A stretch of DNA of 64,000 nt from Crotophaga sulcirostris (GCA_013397455.1 VYZB01000124.1:308524-372523), one strand, 5' to 3'. Counted from the first letter of the stretch, positions 35,701-47,600 are shown. Notes: generated from the letters alone by a model not told the origin. A program made the numbers and translations.

Positions 35701-38700
35701 AACCTTTTGCTTCTCTATAAACACCCTCAATTCAGGTCAGTGTTTTCCTTCAATGTGAAGTCTTTGGTCCCATTGCAACCTATGCAGCTCCTGGTTTGAA
35801 TCAGCTTCAGGTCTGGTCTCATGAGCCATCATTACATTCCACTCCATTTCCTCTCCTCATGACTCCTTCCTGGACAGCCAGCACTGTCCTCGGTCTGTGC
35901 CAAGGACAGCACAGAGAGAGCATCCATGGGCTCAGACTCATTGTCTGCATGACCTCAGGGCTGCTCTAACAGCTAGCAGACTGCCCAGCACGCTTTGTAG
36001 GGTAAGCACAAGATTTCCAAAGGAAAGGAACATCTTGTATTGACTGCTGGACTTTCTCTTTTCCCATGACAAACTCAAAGCTGAACAGAATTAATTCAAA
36101 GTGAGCCAAAACTACAGCAGACAATTACTTGTTTCTGTGGAGAACTGGAGCCACCATATACAGCTAAAATCTCTTCCTTAGACTCCAGATCATCAGAGGA
36201 GCTTGGCTCACTGCTGTTTATGCATGAAGAAGTTAAGCCAAATTGCTCAGCTCCTGCAGTTTACACACAAAGTGTTTCTACTTTCCACCCATTTGGGGTT
36301 CAATCCTTGTTACCACAGAGACCAACCTTCTTGGCTCCCTCATTTGCAGTAAAGTAGGAGTGACATCTCAGTGTGGTTGCTATCTTTGTGAAAAGATAAT
36401 TGGAATTAATTTTCTACTCCCCATCAGTATTAGAGATCTCTCTTTTTTTAATAAAAAAGTCGAACATTTCCTGTTTGCAGCCTTTTTTGCTACCACAGCC
36501 ACACATGCACACAGACACATTTACTAAGTGTGAAGGTAGGTTGGCATGCATGGATTTTGAAGGACAGCAACTCATAATAAAGATTTGTGAACAGTAAACT
36601 GTGTACTTGTGCTCCCCCTACAGAAGAAGAGGTGCAGGTTCCATCTCTGATTCTCTCTCTTTGGCAAAGTGACAGCAAGTTTAAAATTGCATCCTGTGCT
36701 CAAGGGAGTTCGAGCAAGTTGGGACAGCCTGGTATGTATTATCTGATTAGTGCCACCTAAAACAGAGAATCTTTGCAGTATCTGCCACACCAAAAACACA
36801 AACCCTGAGAGGTGCTGCACGGTCCTTCAGCAGAAAGCAATACAGCATTTGTGACAGACTGGCAGTAACTGCCATGGGTGGTTTCCAGACACTTCTGTAA
36901 ATTACACAGTAGTACCAGACTTCTGTGCACGGTTGTGCAATTAAATCTAATAGACGTAAAAGTAATGACTACTCTTGGCACTACAATTTGGACTATTACT
37001 TAGAAAGCATACCATTTAATAAGCTATTTTAGCTCGTGTAGACCTGCAATTCACCACACAAGGTCCAATATAACACAACATTGCCACAGTACAAGAGTTC
37101 ACTTGCACTGGAACATGTACTTTGCAAGAATTATTTCAATAATTCTCTTTTCTAGTTACTATTCCAATGTAAAAACAAGTTGGAGAGCAAGGGCATGGTG
37201 CTGATCCAGGAAAATGGTGAAGTTCTCTGTTCGTATGATCCCAGTAGGCACAAGGACAAGGGACAAGTTTGTGATCTACAGTCACATCATGATGCTCTCC
37301 AAGAGCAAGACAGGGTTTGTGTTAAACTAGAGGGAGCTAAGACCAACCTAAGCCTTAGTGGAGAAAATGGGCTTAATGGGCTGCTTGCAGATTTAGAGAC
37401 TGCAGAGAACAAAGATGCAAGTTCTAGGATTAAATAAGACAAAAAGAAAATCAAGGAAGAACAAACCTCAAAACTGGAATCAGAGGTACAGCACTGATAA
37501 ATGAGCAGGGCATGCTACTGCTGTCTTTTATAGTCTTTTGCTCCATGTAATTCCAAAGGCATCCCAGTTCTTCAGCAGTCAGCAATCTCCTCGAAAGGTG
37601 CAAACTGACTGTCATTTTTTCCCTACAGAAAAACAGCAAGCTTGGACTAAGAGAAGCCGTAGGACTGACAGAGAAACATGGCCTTTAAAACAAATGTGTC
37701 TGGGAAAAAAAAAAAAAAAAAAGACATGGACTTCACTTCAAAGGTGCTAATCCTCTCGGGCCCCAGCCTTTCATCCTTGCACCTTTGTGCAGGGAATATG
37801 TATTGGTATTTTAGAAACACCTAGGTGCATTCTGCATATTTAACAAACCTGTAAGCCAAAATCAACACTCAGTCTTTTACTTGGTGAGTTTTTAAAACTC
37901 ATGGCCAGACATCCTTCTCCTCATTGAAATTCTGACAAAAGGCTGAATGAGGGAGTCCTACAGGTCTTGGTTAAAAGCAACTGCAGCCTATTTAAAGCAG
38001 GAAAGGGTGGAACACCATTTTTTTAATCAAAGGTGCCTACTATTAAAATATAGCTTTGAAAAAAAGAACTATTAAACATGTGCTAACCACTTGTTTCAAT
38101 AAGATTTCAGTGCAGGTCTCAGAATGCAAATAGTTTTCTAGCAAGACTGATCAATTTTTAAATGTGGGTGTACCCTTTCCTTAAAATACAGACTTAAAGA
38201 TGCAGGGAGCCTCTACACCAATGGCTAAGGAGTATCAGAGGCTTGGAAATCACTGCCATCTAGCGAGAACCGCAGGGAGCCACACATGGACAGGCTCAGC
38301 CTGTGTTAGGAGTCACCTGTCCTTCCTGCAGCAAGACTCAACTGTACCTTGTAGCAATGACTTCCACGGATTATTTCTTCCTTCCCTTTCAGTTTAATCA
38401 AGTGTTCTGCTCCTAGAAGATCAAAGGGAATGCATCCGCAGGGAGGCTGCAGAACGACGAACCTAAGGGAGCTCATTCTTTTCCCCTCCTTTCTCTTTGT
38501 TCCACCCCTTCTATCTCCTGGAATACAGATAGGGAAGAACTACATCACAAAGAACTGAAGTTAACTGCCTCACATTAAAAAACAAAAGCAGAACCCTGAT
38601 ATCAAGTCTTCTGTCAGGGTTAAAACCAAACATCTACATTTCTCACAGCTTTCATGACTCTTCAGCCATGTAAACCCAGCTGATAACAACAGGGTTATCT

Positions 38701-39490
38701 CAGGCACAAGCAAGTTTTTGTAGTTAAAGAATAATTAGCTGTGAACTTTCACCAATACAAATATTTGGATGTTCCATAGGACAGGTATCAGTTGTAGAAA
38801 AAAAGTTACAACTTTTTACTAGCACAGAATGCAACAGAATAAATATGCCTCTCAAGGACGTTTGTGCAATGCCTGTCTAAGGCACAGGCACATCGAGGCT
38901 TCAGGTAAGTAAAAAATAAAGGTTTTGGATGGATGCTTTGAGCATCCTGATCCAGTGGGAGGTGTTCCTGCCCATGGCAGGAGGGGTTGGAACTGGGTGG
39001 GCTTTAAGGTCCCTTCCAACCTAGACCATTCTGTGATTCTATGAAGACTACAAAAGAATGTGATTTTGAAAAGAACTTTTCAACTGCTTGTGTCTTCCAT
39101 AGTTATACTTACAATCAGAAGAATTCTTTCCCTTACCTCATCTCCCACAACTGATGGTTCTCCTAGTACATCACTCAGTCTAATCTTAAATAGCAACTTC
39201 AGAAACTCAGCTGCAGTCTAAGACACCTTTGCCCAGACAGAGGGCTGGGGCAGCAGCACAGGACCGCACACAGCAACTCTGAGTCACCACACATCGGCCC
39301 ACACCGTGTATTTGAGGAGGAAAAGCACATTGCTTTTTTTTTTAGTAAGGTCTGCCTTTGGAAAACCGCTCACCGAGACTGAAAGCATCCTCCTGCTAAT
39401 TTCATCACACTCAGAAAAAGGTTAAAAGTAATCTGCGTACTTAAATATCTTTTAATTACAGTTACAGGCTGAAACTCATTACAAGTGTTT
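32747..39490. other. Intergenic between MXRA8 and AURKAIP1, right part; no gene supported
   Basis: No exon or RNA gene could be supported. Runs of T at about 35142-35155 and A at about 37705-37722 are simple repeats. A lysine- and glutamate-rich open stretch on the plus strand (about 37150-37437) ends at a stop. I could not match it to a family, so I do not call it a gene. The region should contain the AURKAIP1 3' flank at its right edge. Confidence 0.45.
38930..39047 (+). mobile_element. CR1 3' tail fragment
   Basis: TGATCCAGTGGGAGGTGTTC, CTGCCCATGGCAGGAGGGGT and GGTCCCTTCCAACC are followed by the terminal ATTCTGTGATTCTATGAAG. It lies downstream of AURKAIP1 in the opposite orientation. Confidence 0.85.
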
Positions 39491-39598
39491 TTATCGCTTT
39501 GAACTTTTCAGAAATATCTTGGGTGTTTGCCATCCTGCAGGAGGACCTTTCAAACCAGCTCTTTTCCAGATGCGCTCCAAATCTTTCTCAAATTTTAC
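39491..39598 (-). CDS. AURKAIP1: AURKAIP1 last coding exon
   Basis: After a GTTGTTTTAG acceptor the exon reads [18 protein letters not shown], then [14 protein letters not shown] and TAA. It enters in phase 0. A possible ATTAAA signal follows within 40 nt of the stop (39451-39456, minus strand). Confidence 0.95.
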   Translation of the reverse strand, partial: VKFEKDLERIWKRAGLKGPPAGWQTPKIFLKSSKR

Positions 39599-41668
39599 CT
39601 AAAACAACAAAAAAGAAGAAAAAAAAGGTAACATAGCTCAGAGGCAACACTCAAGTATTCAGTAATGTGTCCCAAGGAGAATCTAGGTATGATGCACACA
39701 AATTAAGCAAATGCTTTTAATTAAGCAGCCTGTTTTAAGTGTCAAAATAGTAACAGCCTGACTGCAGAAAATACATTAAAATGCACAAGGATCTTGGTAG
39801 CATTATGTTAAAAATCCGTGTGAGGAAAACTGAGGAGATGGAGAGTGAAATGTTAAGAAAATTAGGATGATTTCCTCATCATAAAGTGTTAAAGACTGCC
39901 TCCTACAAATCTGAAGAGATGGAATTACAATTAACCCCTATTAGCAGCCCAGCAAGGTGAAAATTACCAGAGAAGGCAATAAACTACATCATAGCAAACC
40001 TAACAGACTGGTGAAAGACAGTGTTGAATGAGAACGTCTACAGTCTGAAGAAGGCTCATGTTTTTCTTCACCCCTTCTATTTAGGGAAGTAAAAGACTTC
40101 CAAATAGAAAAAGACAACAGGAAGCACTGGAGGATGTTGGCAAGGCAGGAAAGAAATTAAGATTAAATGAGTCTCCCTGATATAACGCAGATGTGAATTA
40201 ATCTTTCACACAAACACTAGAATTCCTCTCCATTAGCCACATATAAGTTACTATCATGCAAGAAAAACGACATCTTGTAACTATCACACACATGTTTACA
40301 ACCACAGAAATGTTCTAAATCACAACTTCTGAAGATGCACAGGTCAGACAGAAAGCAGAAAAAAATTATTGTACCAATAAACACTGAATTCATTAAGGTT
40401 CTTCGAGCTGCTGCCGTTTTTCCCCAAATCAATTCCACCCAATCACCCGACCCCTGAAGAGAGCCCAGTCTGAGAAGCCAGCACATTTATGTCAAGAAGT
40501 TCTCTCTACCGTGAGCTCACCTGACGCCTCTTCTTGCGGCCTTCCTTTATCCTCCTCCGTATAAACTTCCGTCTCTTTAGCAGCTTTTTGTACTTGTGCC
40601 GATTCATTTTCCTCCTGCGAATCTCCAAAACATTCTTACACTGAATCTTGGTGCTGAGAGCTCCTTCTCCTTCCCCCACATCAGCTCCCTCGTCAGACGG
40701 GGGGCAGTCGTACCGCTGGAGAGGTTCATGGCCAACCTCTTCCGGAGCATCAAGGACTTCTGCTTTAGGAAGGGAGTACCTCACTGTCAGCCAGCTTTCC
40801 AAGGGGCTGATGGAAAGCTTCCTGGGGATCAGCATCTCCTCCAGCTCGGGGTCCAGCGCATACCACCGCTGAGGCTGGGCTCCACTCTTGTTAGACGGCT
40901 GCGTGCTGTAGTGTGCACGTGTGGAGTGGTGGCAAAGGAGGGAGGACGCTGACCTTGGCAAAAGGCGGCCTTTGGGAAGGAAAGAATTTCACTTAAGAGG
41001 CAGAATTTTCACAGTTTCACAGTTTCTCAGTATAACCAGGTTGGAAGAGAACTCTGAGATCATCATGTCCAACCTATAAGCCAACACTAACACCAACTCA
41101 TCACCTAAACCATGGCACTGAGTGCCTCATCCAATCTTCCCTTAAACACATCAAGGGTCGGCGACTGCACCACCTAAGCAGTGTCTTAAGAAAAGCTCTG
41201 ACCACCTCTCACACCACCAGACAACGGTGGCCGGAATAATCTAATAAAAGTTACAAGAGTTACACTCCCATCACAAAAGTCTTTTCTAATTGAATTTAAT
41301 TACATTGCTGTAACACCATCTGCTAAAATTACATAGTACAATATTTTCCTGTGTAAACAGTGTTAGTGCAATTTGGAATGGTCAGGGACTGTTTGCTGTA
41401 CTAAGCCTTTCTGCTAATGAGCAATCTCCTCCTAAGCTTAAGAGAGGTCAAATCAGAGCTACACAACACTGGCAGAACAGATCTGAGCCATAACAACATT
41501 CCACAACCCCTGAATCAACAACAGCCGCACCTCTCTTCCTCTGCTTACCGGAAAAGAAATTTCTTGGAGCCTAATTACCCCGGAAAAGCAGAAAACCAGG
41601 TCACACATCTATTTACCTGCAATTCGTGAAGCCTTCAGTAAACTCGAGCTCAGCTGTGATATTAACAT
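39491..41668 (-). CDS. AURKAIP1: AURKAIP1, mitochondrial small-ribosomal-subunit protein mS38, complete
   Basis: AURKAIP1 (Aurora kinase A interacting protein, mS38) is a basic C-terminal-domain protein of the mitochondrial ribosome small subunit and was also described as promoting Aurora A turnover. Three coding exons join in phase: 41617-41668, 40521-40969 and 39491-39598. They total 609 bp, giving 202 aa (human 199). Residues 1 to about 40 form a Ser/Arg-rich presequence with almost no acidic residues, as expected for mitochondrial import. The conserved [20 protein letters not shown] lies near 60-78. The COX24/mS38-type basic region runs from [21 protein letters not shown] (about 126-146) through a Lys/Arg-rich helix to [10 protein letters not shown], and the protein ends [14 protein letters not shown]. 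The start is chosen because the N-terminus resembles the human one and splices in phase. Both introns between coding exons and the likely 5' UTR intron look functional; a CR1 lies in each of the first two introns. Confidence 0.95.
40521..40969 (-). CDS. AURKAIP1: AURKAIP1 central coding exon
   Basis: The exon encodes residues 18-167 and ends CGTCAG|GTGAGC. Its acceptor is CTTTCCTTCCCAAAG. There is no ATG near its start; the frame enters from the small upstream exon with one base carried over. Confidence 0.95.
41007..41177 (-). mobile_element. CR1 3' fragment (ACTGTGAA-tail group) in an AURKAIP1 intron
   Basis: It starts TTCACAGTTTCACAG and runs to GTCGGCGACTGCACCACC. It is sense relative to AURKAIP1 and ends only about 37 bp from the acceptor of the central exon, so it lies in the branch-point region. 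Confidence 0.85.
41617..41668 (-). CDS. AURKAIP1: AURKAIP1 first coding exon
   Basis: The exon encodes 17 residues, [17 protein letters not shown], plus one base, before GCAG|GTAAAT. The pattern ML..QL...LL+A resembles the mammalian N-terminus. The full exon probably begins at 41699, after an acceptor TTCTTCTTTTAACAG, with 31 bases of 5' UTR. Confidence 0.85.
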
Positions 41669-41922
41669 ATTGCTTTGCTTTGATTGGAGCCAGTAATGAC
41701 TGTTAAAAGAAGAACATGAGGTAAACATGTTGGTTCTAGTCTTGAACTCCCCTAAAGGTGGGCTGAAAGACTCCAAACACCCTCCTCACCTCACCAGGGC
41801 ACTGTGGGGACGGGAAAAACTGAGGTGATTTAGGAAACCTCAGCTGTTCCAGATGTGAAAGTGAGGTAACTCCAGCCCGGGGCCCAGCTCGGTGCTGCCC
41901 CCAGGAACGGGGCTCACCACGG

Positions 41923-42358
41923 CTACAAAAATGATCCGAGGGCTGGAGCCCCTCTGCTGTGGGGACAGGCTGGGGGAGCTGGGGTTGTTCAGCCTGGGGA
42001 AGAGAAGGCTGTGGGGAGAGCTCAGAGCAGCCTCCAGAGCTGAAAGGGGCTCCGGGAAAGCTGGGGAGGGGATTTTTACAAGGGCTTGGAGTGATGAGGG
42101 GAAATGGCTTTAAACTGGAAGGGGGAAGGATTTAGATGAGACATGAGGGAGAAATTTTTCACCATGATGGTGGGGAGGCCCTGGCCCAGCCTGCCCAGGG
42201 AAGCCATGGCTGCCCCATCCCTGGAGGTGTTCCAGGCCAGGCTGGATGGGGCTTGGAGCCCCCTGATCCAGCGGGAGGGGTCCCTGCCCATGGCAGGGGG
42301 TTGGGACTGGCTGGGCTGTGAGGTCCCTTCCAGCCCGAACCATTCTGTGATTCTGTGG
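41923..42358 (+). mobile_element. CR1 3' fragment, ~435 bp, in the AURKAIP1 5' UTR intron
   Basis: The fragment runs from ATGATCCGAGGGCTGGAGCC to an ATTCTGTGATTCTGTGG tail, antisense to AURKAIP1. It separates the first coding exon from the CpG-rich promoter and comes within about 50 bp of the predicted splice donor at 42408. Confidence 0.9.
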
Positions 42359-42770
42359 CGCTCCCCGGCCCGCGCCCGCCATCGCCCCCGGCCCCCGCCA
42401 TCACTCACCGGCCCCGCCGCTTCCGCCCCGCAGCGCCCCCAGCGGCGCCCGCCGGCACCGCCGCGCACGCGCCCCCTCAGCCTTGGCGGTCCCTGTGTCT
42501 CCTCCCTCGCGGCCGCCCCTTCGCTCCCCCCGTCACTGACGGCGCTGCCCCCGTCAGGCCGCGGCACCGGGGCGTGCTGGGGTGGGGAAGCAGCCGTGGA
42601 GCTCCCCCAGTCCCACCGCCGGCTCGAGCAGGGTCACCCGCCCAGGCGGGTTGGGGACCTGCAGAGGAGGCGGCTCCACACTCCGCGGGCAGCGCGGGCC
42701 GGCGCTCCCTCGCCTCACGGGGGAGTTGTTCCTCACGTTCCCGTGGGACTTGCCGTGCTGTAGTTTGTGC
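42359..42770 (-). promoter_or_regulatory. AURKAIP1: CpG-rich promoter and probable noncoding exon 1 of AURKAIP1
   Basis: The segment is very GC-rich and dense in CG dinucleotides (for example GCGCCCCCAGCGGCGCCCGC), unlike its surroundings. On the minus strand a strong donor, GGCCG|GTGAGTG, falls at 42409/42408. It pairs naturally with the acceptor at 41700 that precedes the first coding exon. The noncoding exon would end at 42409. Its start is not visible but is probably within about 150 bp. Confidence 0.7.
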
Positions 42771-42837
42771 CCCTTGTCCCGTCACTGGGCAGCACTGAAA
42801 AATGTGTGGGCCCAACCTCCTGCCTTTCCAGGGAGAG

Positions 42838-43178
42838 CTTAGAGCAGCCTCCAGTGCTGACAGGGGCTCCAGGAAAGCTGGGGAGGGGCTCTTGGTCAGG
42901 GAGTGCAGGGACAGGGTGAGGGGGAACAGTTTTCAGCTGAGAGCGGGGAGATTGAGATGAAATCTTGGGGAGAAATGTTTTGCTGTGAGGGTGAGGAGGC
43001 CCTGGCCCAGGCTGCCCAGAGCAGTGGTGGCTGCCCCATCCCTGGAGGTGTTCCAGGCCAGGCTGGATAGGGCTTGGAGCCCCCTGACCCAGTGGGAGGT
43101 GTCCCTGCCCATGGCAGGGTGTGACACTGGGTGGGCTGTGAGGTCCCTTCCAACCCAACCCATCCCATGATTCTATCA
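42838..43178 (+). mobile_element. CR1 3' fragment, ~340 bp
   Basis: The element runs from TTAGAGCAGCCTCCAGTGCT through the GCCCTGGCCCAGGCTGCCCA block to GGTCCCTTCCAACC and CCCATGATTCTAT. It lies upstream of the AURKAIP1 CpG region, with an oppositely oriented CR1 piece immediately to its right. Confidence 0.9.
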
Positions 43179-43183
43179 CCCCC

Positions 43184-43262
43184 ACTCTCTTCTCCAGGCT
43201 GAACAGACCCAGGTGTCCTGGGCTCTCCTCGTAAGGGAGATGCTCCAGGCCCCTCACCATGG
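43184..43262 (-). mobile_element. CR1 internal fragment in opposite orientation
   Basis: CTCTTCTCCAGGCTGAACAG followed by GGGAGATGCTCCAGGCCCCT is the reverse complement of an internal CR1 region that lies upstream of the part present in the neighbour at 42838-43178. Confidence 0.75.
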
Positions 43263-44548
43263 TTTCCCTCGTTCCAACCACGCTTGCCCCTCACTGATCA
43301 GGTTTGTGCTGATGCCACAGTCCCACTTGGAGACAGAAAGTCAATGGCTTTCAGCTGAGAGGAAAGCCCTGTGTTTTGTTCCATCACTCAACACAGGTCT
43401 GAGTGCAGATACACACTGTACCAAGCTGCCTTTACACCCCTGTCAGCGCTGGGGTCACAGGAGGCACCTGGGTGCCTCTGCCTCACACACCCTGGGCTAC
43501 ACCCGAGGGCAGGTCTGGCTGCGGTTGCCTCTCCCACTTGTGTGACTGTTCTTTGTCTTTCCTCGCTTGGTACAGGAACCTACCCCCTTGGCACAGCATG
43601 AAAGCACCTCATCAGCTGGCACGAGGGAGTGATGTCGAAGCCAGTCCCAGACTTCAAAGAACTTTTTGCTTTTATCCCTACCTCAGCCAGAACACTGAGA
43701 TCTTTTCACCACCTGCTTTCAGTATTTCAGACCAGAACAAGGGTCTGTCTCTGTTTCGGGTACACCCCACCATGTAAAATCCATCTGTCCCAAAGGAGAC
43801 ACAAGTGGGTAGCGTTTCTTCCTGTGAGGCAGAAGCACAGTTCTCTGCTCAAGGAAGAAGAACCTACATCCAGAGAAGTTAACTGAAGTAGTTTAGTAAA
43901 CAGACTGTTTGTTTAAACAAGACTTTATTGGAGACGTTTTAGAAGTTTATGTACAAAACAAGATTCCCACCCCCGTATCAGGATGTTAGTCACCCACTGG
44001 GAACAAAGCAAGTGCCTGGTGTGTGCTGTCAACCTGGGGACACTCGGGGGCTGCTGAGGAATTTACAGAAGTACCAAATCCACACAGTTTAGAGCTGGGC
44101 AGCTTCAGCCTTGGCTCAGTTAGGACTGAAGGAAACTGAAGGACCTTTTCTCCAGCAGACTCAGTGTACTGGAATCTCACAGCCTGCACTGGCATTACCT
44201 CTGAGGTCAGGTCATTTACTTCTGCAGAGAGCAAGAGACCCACTTTGGTTTTGGAAGTGAAGAGGAACCAGCCCCTGGAATTAACTTGCAGTTTTTAATC
44301 TATTTTAGATGGTTCCAAGAGATATTCATCTCTAGGAGCACAGTAGTATTTGCAGGAAGCATTAGAACAGAGCAGTAGCAATACCAGGTAAAGAATCCTC
44401 CACCTCACTTGCCAAATACTCCTCGGGAGAGGCTGGATATCAGACTTGCTATTTCAACTAGCTTACAGGAAAACCCTAGGGACACAGGCATTAGTGGCAC
44501 AAGTTAAATAGTGACTGACATGCTGTTTCTGTAGCACACTGTGCACTT
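43263..44548. other. Intergenic and 3' UTR of the SDR gene
   Basis: No separate gene is supported. The minus strand from 44548 down to about 43905 probably forms the 3' UTR of the reductase gene. Confidence 0.5.
43924..43929 (-). promoter_or_regulatory. Candidate polyadenylation signal of the SDR gene
   Basis: The minus strand reads CTCCAATAAAGTCTTG here, about 620 nt after the stop codon, the first perfect AATAAA I found. The following TTGTTT-rich stretch could serve as the downstream element. Confidence 0.5.
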
Positions 44549-44662
44549 CTACCACGGGAGAGTTTCCCCTTGCCAGTCCAGGAAGGAACCATTTTCTTTT
44601 TCACCAAGACGGTCCAGAACGGAGAGGATACCTGGGATAGCCTCTTGCACCTGCATGGGAGC
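44549..44662 (-). CDS. SDR exon 6: C-terminus
   Basis: The exon reads [20 protein letters not shown] and ends [11 protein letters not shown] then TAG. The closing FLDW-G--LPW motif is characteristic of the C-factor-like group. Acceptor TTTGCTCTAG. Confidence 0.9.
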   Translation of the reverse strand, partial: APMQVQEAIPGILSVLDRLGEKENGSFLDWQGETLPW

Positions 44663-47600
44663 CTAGAGCAAATCAAACTCAGATTATTATGGGGAATATC
44701 CTGCAGAAGAGAACCAAACGCATTTAAGGAGTTACTACAATCAAGTGGGATGTATTTTCATGTTTGCCTTTGCAACACATGGAAGCCTGTACTGTACAGT
44801 GGGTTCTTGCTCAAGGGTTGCGACAACAACCGAGTCATACTTTCATGTTTCCAGAGAGATGTCACTTACCATGTTTCCACCCATGTCTGTCTGGAGCCAG
44901 CCGGGATGCAAAGAAATACAGAGAATTCCGTCTGATTTCAAGTCTGCAGCAAGACACCTGGTGATCATGTTCAGTGCAGTCTGCGAGAGGGGGAACCATC
45001 TATTAGTGTGCTGGTTTTACAGACCTTGAGCCAGACCTTAAGTGAAGCTAACTGACACCTGCCCTTCCTCCATGCTGTCTCCTGACAAACGAAGGGGTAG
45101 TAACAGCATCACAGTAACTTATCCAGACTTACTGCGGGTTTCGTTCTCAGAGATTCCTGTTAACAGAAGCATTGTGAAAGCTCTACCACCATTAGCCTCT
45201 GCCCAAAGATGAAACTAAGGTATGGTGGAAGAAAAAGTAGCATTTGTAACTCCTAAGGAGCTGTGGGGGAAATAATATTGACATAAGGACTCTGTTTTTC
45301 TGCAATAATCACTACACAAACATCCTGGTTTTTACTTCTGAACAGGGAAAACAAGCATGTTAACAGCTTATGAGTAGGTGGTGTAGGAGAAACTGTATGT
45401 CTAATCTTGACTATTCGTACAAACTCAGTGTCTGGATGTGACAAAACTAAAAACTCCACCTCTCAGTAATTAGCATTGCCGTGTACAGGTCAGCACACGC
45501 TTTGCCTGCTGTGTTGCTTGGACTGGAAAGGAACACAGCTGATAGGGCACACACTTGATGGCATCAGTTCCTCCCTGAAATCCAAAGTCCTCTGAAATGG
45601 ATCTATATCAGAGTAATGACAAAGCATGTCTTAAGAAGTTGGCATGCTTGCTCCAGATGTATGGTTTTACAAGCCCCTTTTCCGCCCACATAAAGAACAA
45701 GAACATTTCCTGTGTCAGCCTATCCAAGGAAGCGCTGTACGTCTCATTGTCTTAAGCTCAGAGCAGTCCTTAACTCACAGACCTGCCCTCACCCAGTGAG
45801 CACAGCCCAGGGAAACCTACAAACCTTTGCTATCCTGTAGGGGTAGACCTTGAGGAACATCTCATTGGCCTGGACGAGTTGCATGGAAGCAGCAAGAGAG
45901 GACATGTTGATAATAGCAGCTCTGTGGCAGCCCATTCCTGTGCTCAGCTGGGCTGCCTTCCTCAGGAGGGGTAGAAATGCCTGGTAAAACAAGAGTTTGT
46001 TTTAATTTGGTCACCTTGCTCTTGGCTCGCTCAAGACAAGCTGGGCTCTCAGGTTCTGCTCTGTGAAGGACTGCAGTACAACTCTGTGCCACCATCGCAG
46101 ATGGTGATGGCTCTCCAGAGGAGATGACCATAGGGAACCATTAGGAAGAAGTTCTTCACTGAAAGGGTGATTGGCCACTGGAATGCGCTGCCCAGGGAGG
46201 TGGTGGAGTCGCTGACCCTTGATGTGTTTAAGGGAAGATTGGATGAGGCACTCAGTGCCATGGTTTAGGTGATGAGATGGTGTTAGTGTTGGCTTATAGG
46301 TTGGACTTGATGATCTCAGAGGTCTCTTCCAACCTGGTTATACTGTGAAACTGTGAAACCGTGAAACCTTTCTACAACAGCCAGCTGTAAGTAGCAAGGA
46401 CCTTCAGTCTCTTCTGCCCACCTCCTTGCCCAACCTGTCCACTGAAGTGACTTCATAGCGGATGGATTTAAATAAAGAGAAAGATCCTTGGCAGAAAGGA
46501 TCTCTTGCTGCGCCCTAGGTGTGCTGTTTGATATCAGACCTGTATCTGTGCAGTTCCAAGGTGACAAATGCTTGGGTTACAGGTCCAACTCACTAGTGGA
46601 AATCCCTCTTATTGTACCATAGATTAAGCACATTCCTCCCAGTTCTTACCTTGGCAACCATCAGCTGGGCAACTGTGTTGGTTTCATAAATGGTGAGCAT
46701 TGTCTCCGCTGTGACTTCTTCCAAGGAAGCGAGCACATTGATGCCAGCGTTGTTAATGAGGCAGTTCAGACCTTTGTCTCCCACAATTTCTTCCACTTCC
46801 TTGACGACTTTCTTGATGCTGTTTTCACAGACCACATCTGCACAGAGGAGCCAAGAACAGCCACGGTGAACCGTGAACTGCGTGGTTCAAATGCTGTCTG
46901 TCCCTATACGACACGCGCTAAACCAAAGCTAAGTTATACTCTGAATGGGGACAGCACAGAGATGACAATGCACAGAGGTCTTCACATAGATTATGTTTCC
47001 CCAGTGATATTTTAAGATGAGGGTGATTGTTTTCAGTGGCTGGAGGTCATGTACAGCTACTGATCCCCCAGGAGACCAATTTCTCAAGATGCACTCACCT
47101 GACTTAGTTGAACATACTTGTGTATAAGCCCTTTACTCACCCAGTTGGAGGAGCTTGATATTGCTGTACTGCTTGCTAAGCTGCTGGAGCTCCTGAGAAG
47201 AAAAAAATCATTTGTGTTATCTTTTTAATATATATCTATCTCCATGGCTATTACATAAAACAGCTTGAGATCTGTACCTCCAGAATTGTAACTGCCATTC
47301 ATTTTCAGAATTGGACTGAAGGCAGTGATACTATTTTGTTTTCCAACAAAAGCTGCTGAGCAGCTTTCCTGAGAGTGGTATCAACTGCTCCAAGAAACTG
47401 GACTCTTCACTTGCTTAGTCAAGATACCAGCACGCCAGATTACAGAGTTAGTTCTCAGTGTGTACAACTCAAAGGTGGATTTGCAGTTTAACCAAAGGTC
47501 TCAGTCAAGTGGCAACCATTGCCAGTTTCACAGCAGACCCCATGCTCAGACTGCATCCCAAGCCAGTAATTCCTCACTTCTGTAAGAAAAGCATAATTCT

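Noticed and set aside
42143..42815. Several overlapping open frames of more than 100 codons in the AURKAIP1 promoter region
   Set aside because: They arise from CpG-rich sequence plus CR1, occur in several frames at once and carry no domain.
46861..46875. Small palindrome CACGGTGAACCGTG near SDR exon 3 as a hormone-receptor-like site
   Set aside because: Short palindromes occur by chance in a window this large and nothing else supports a binding site here.
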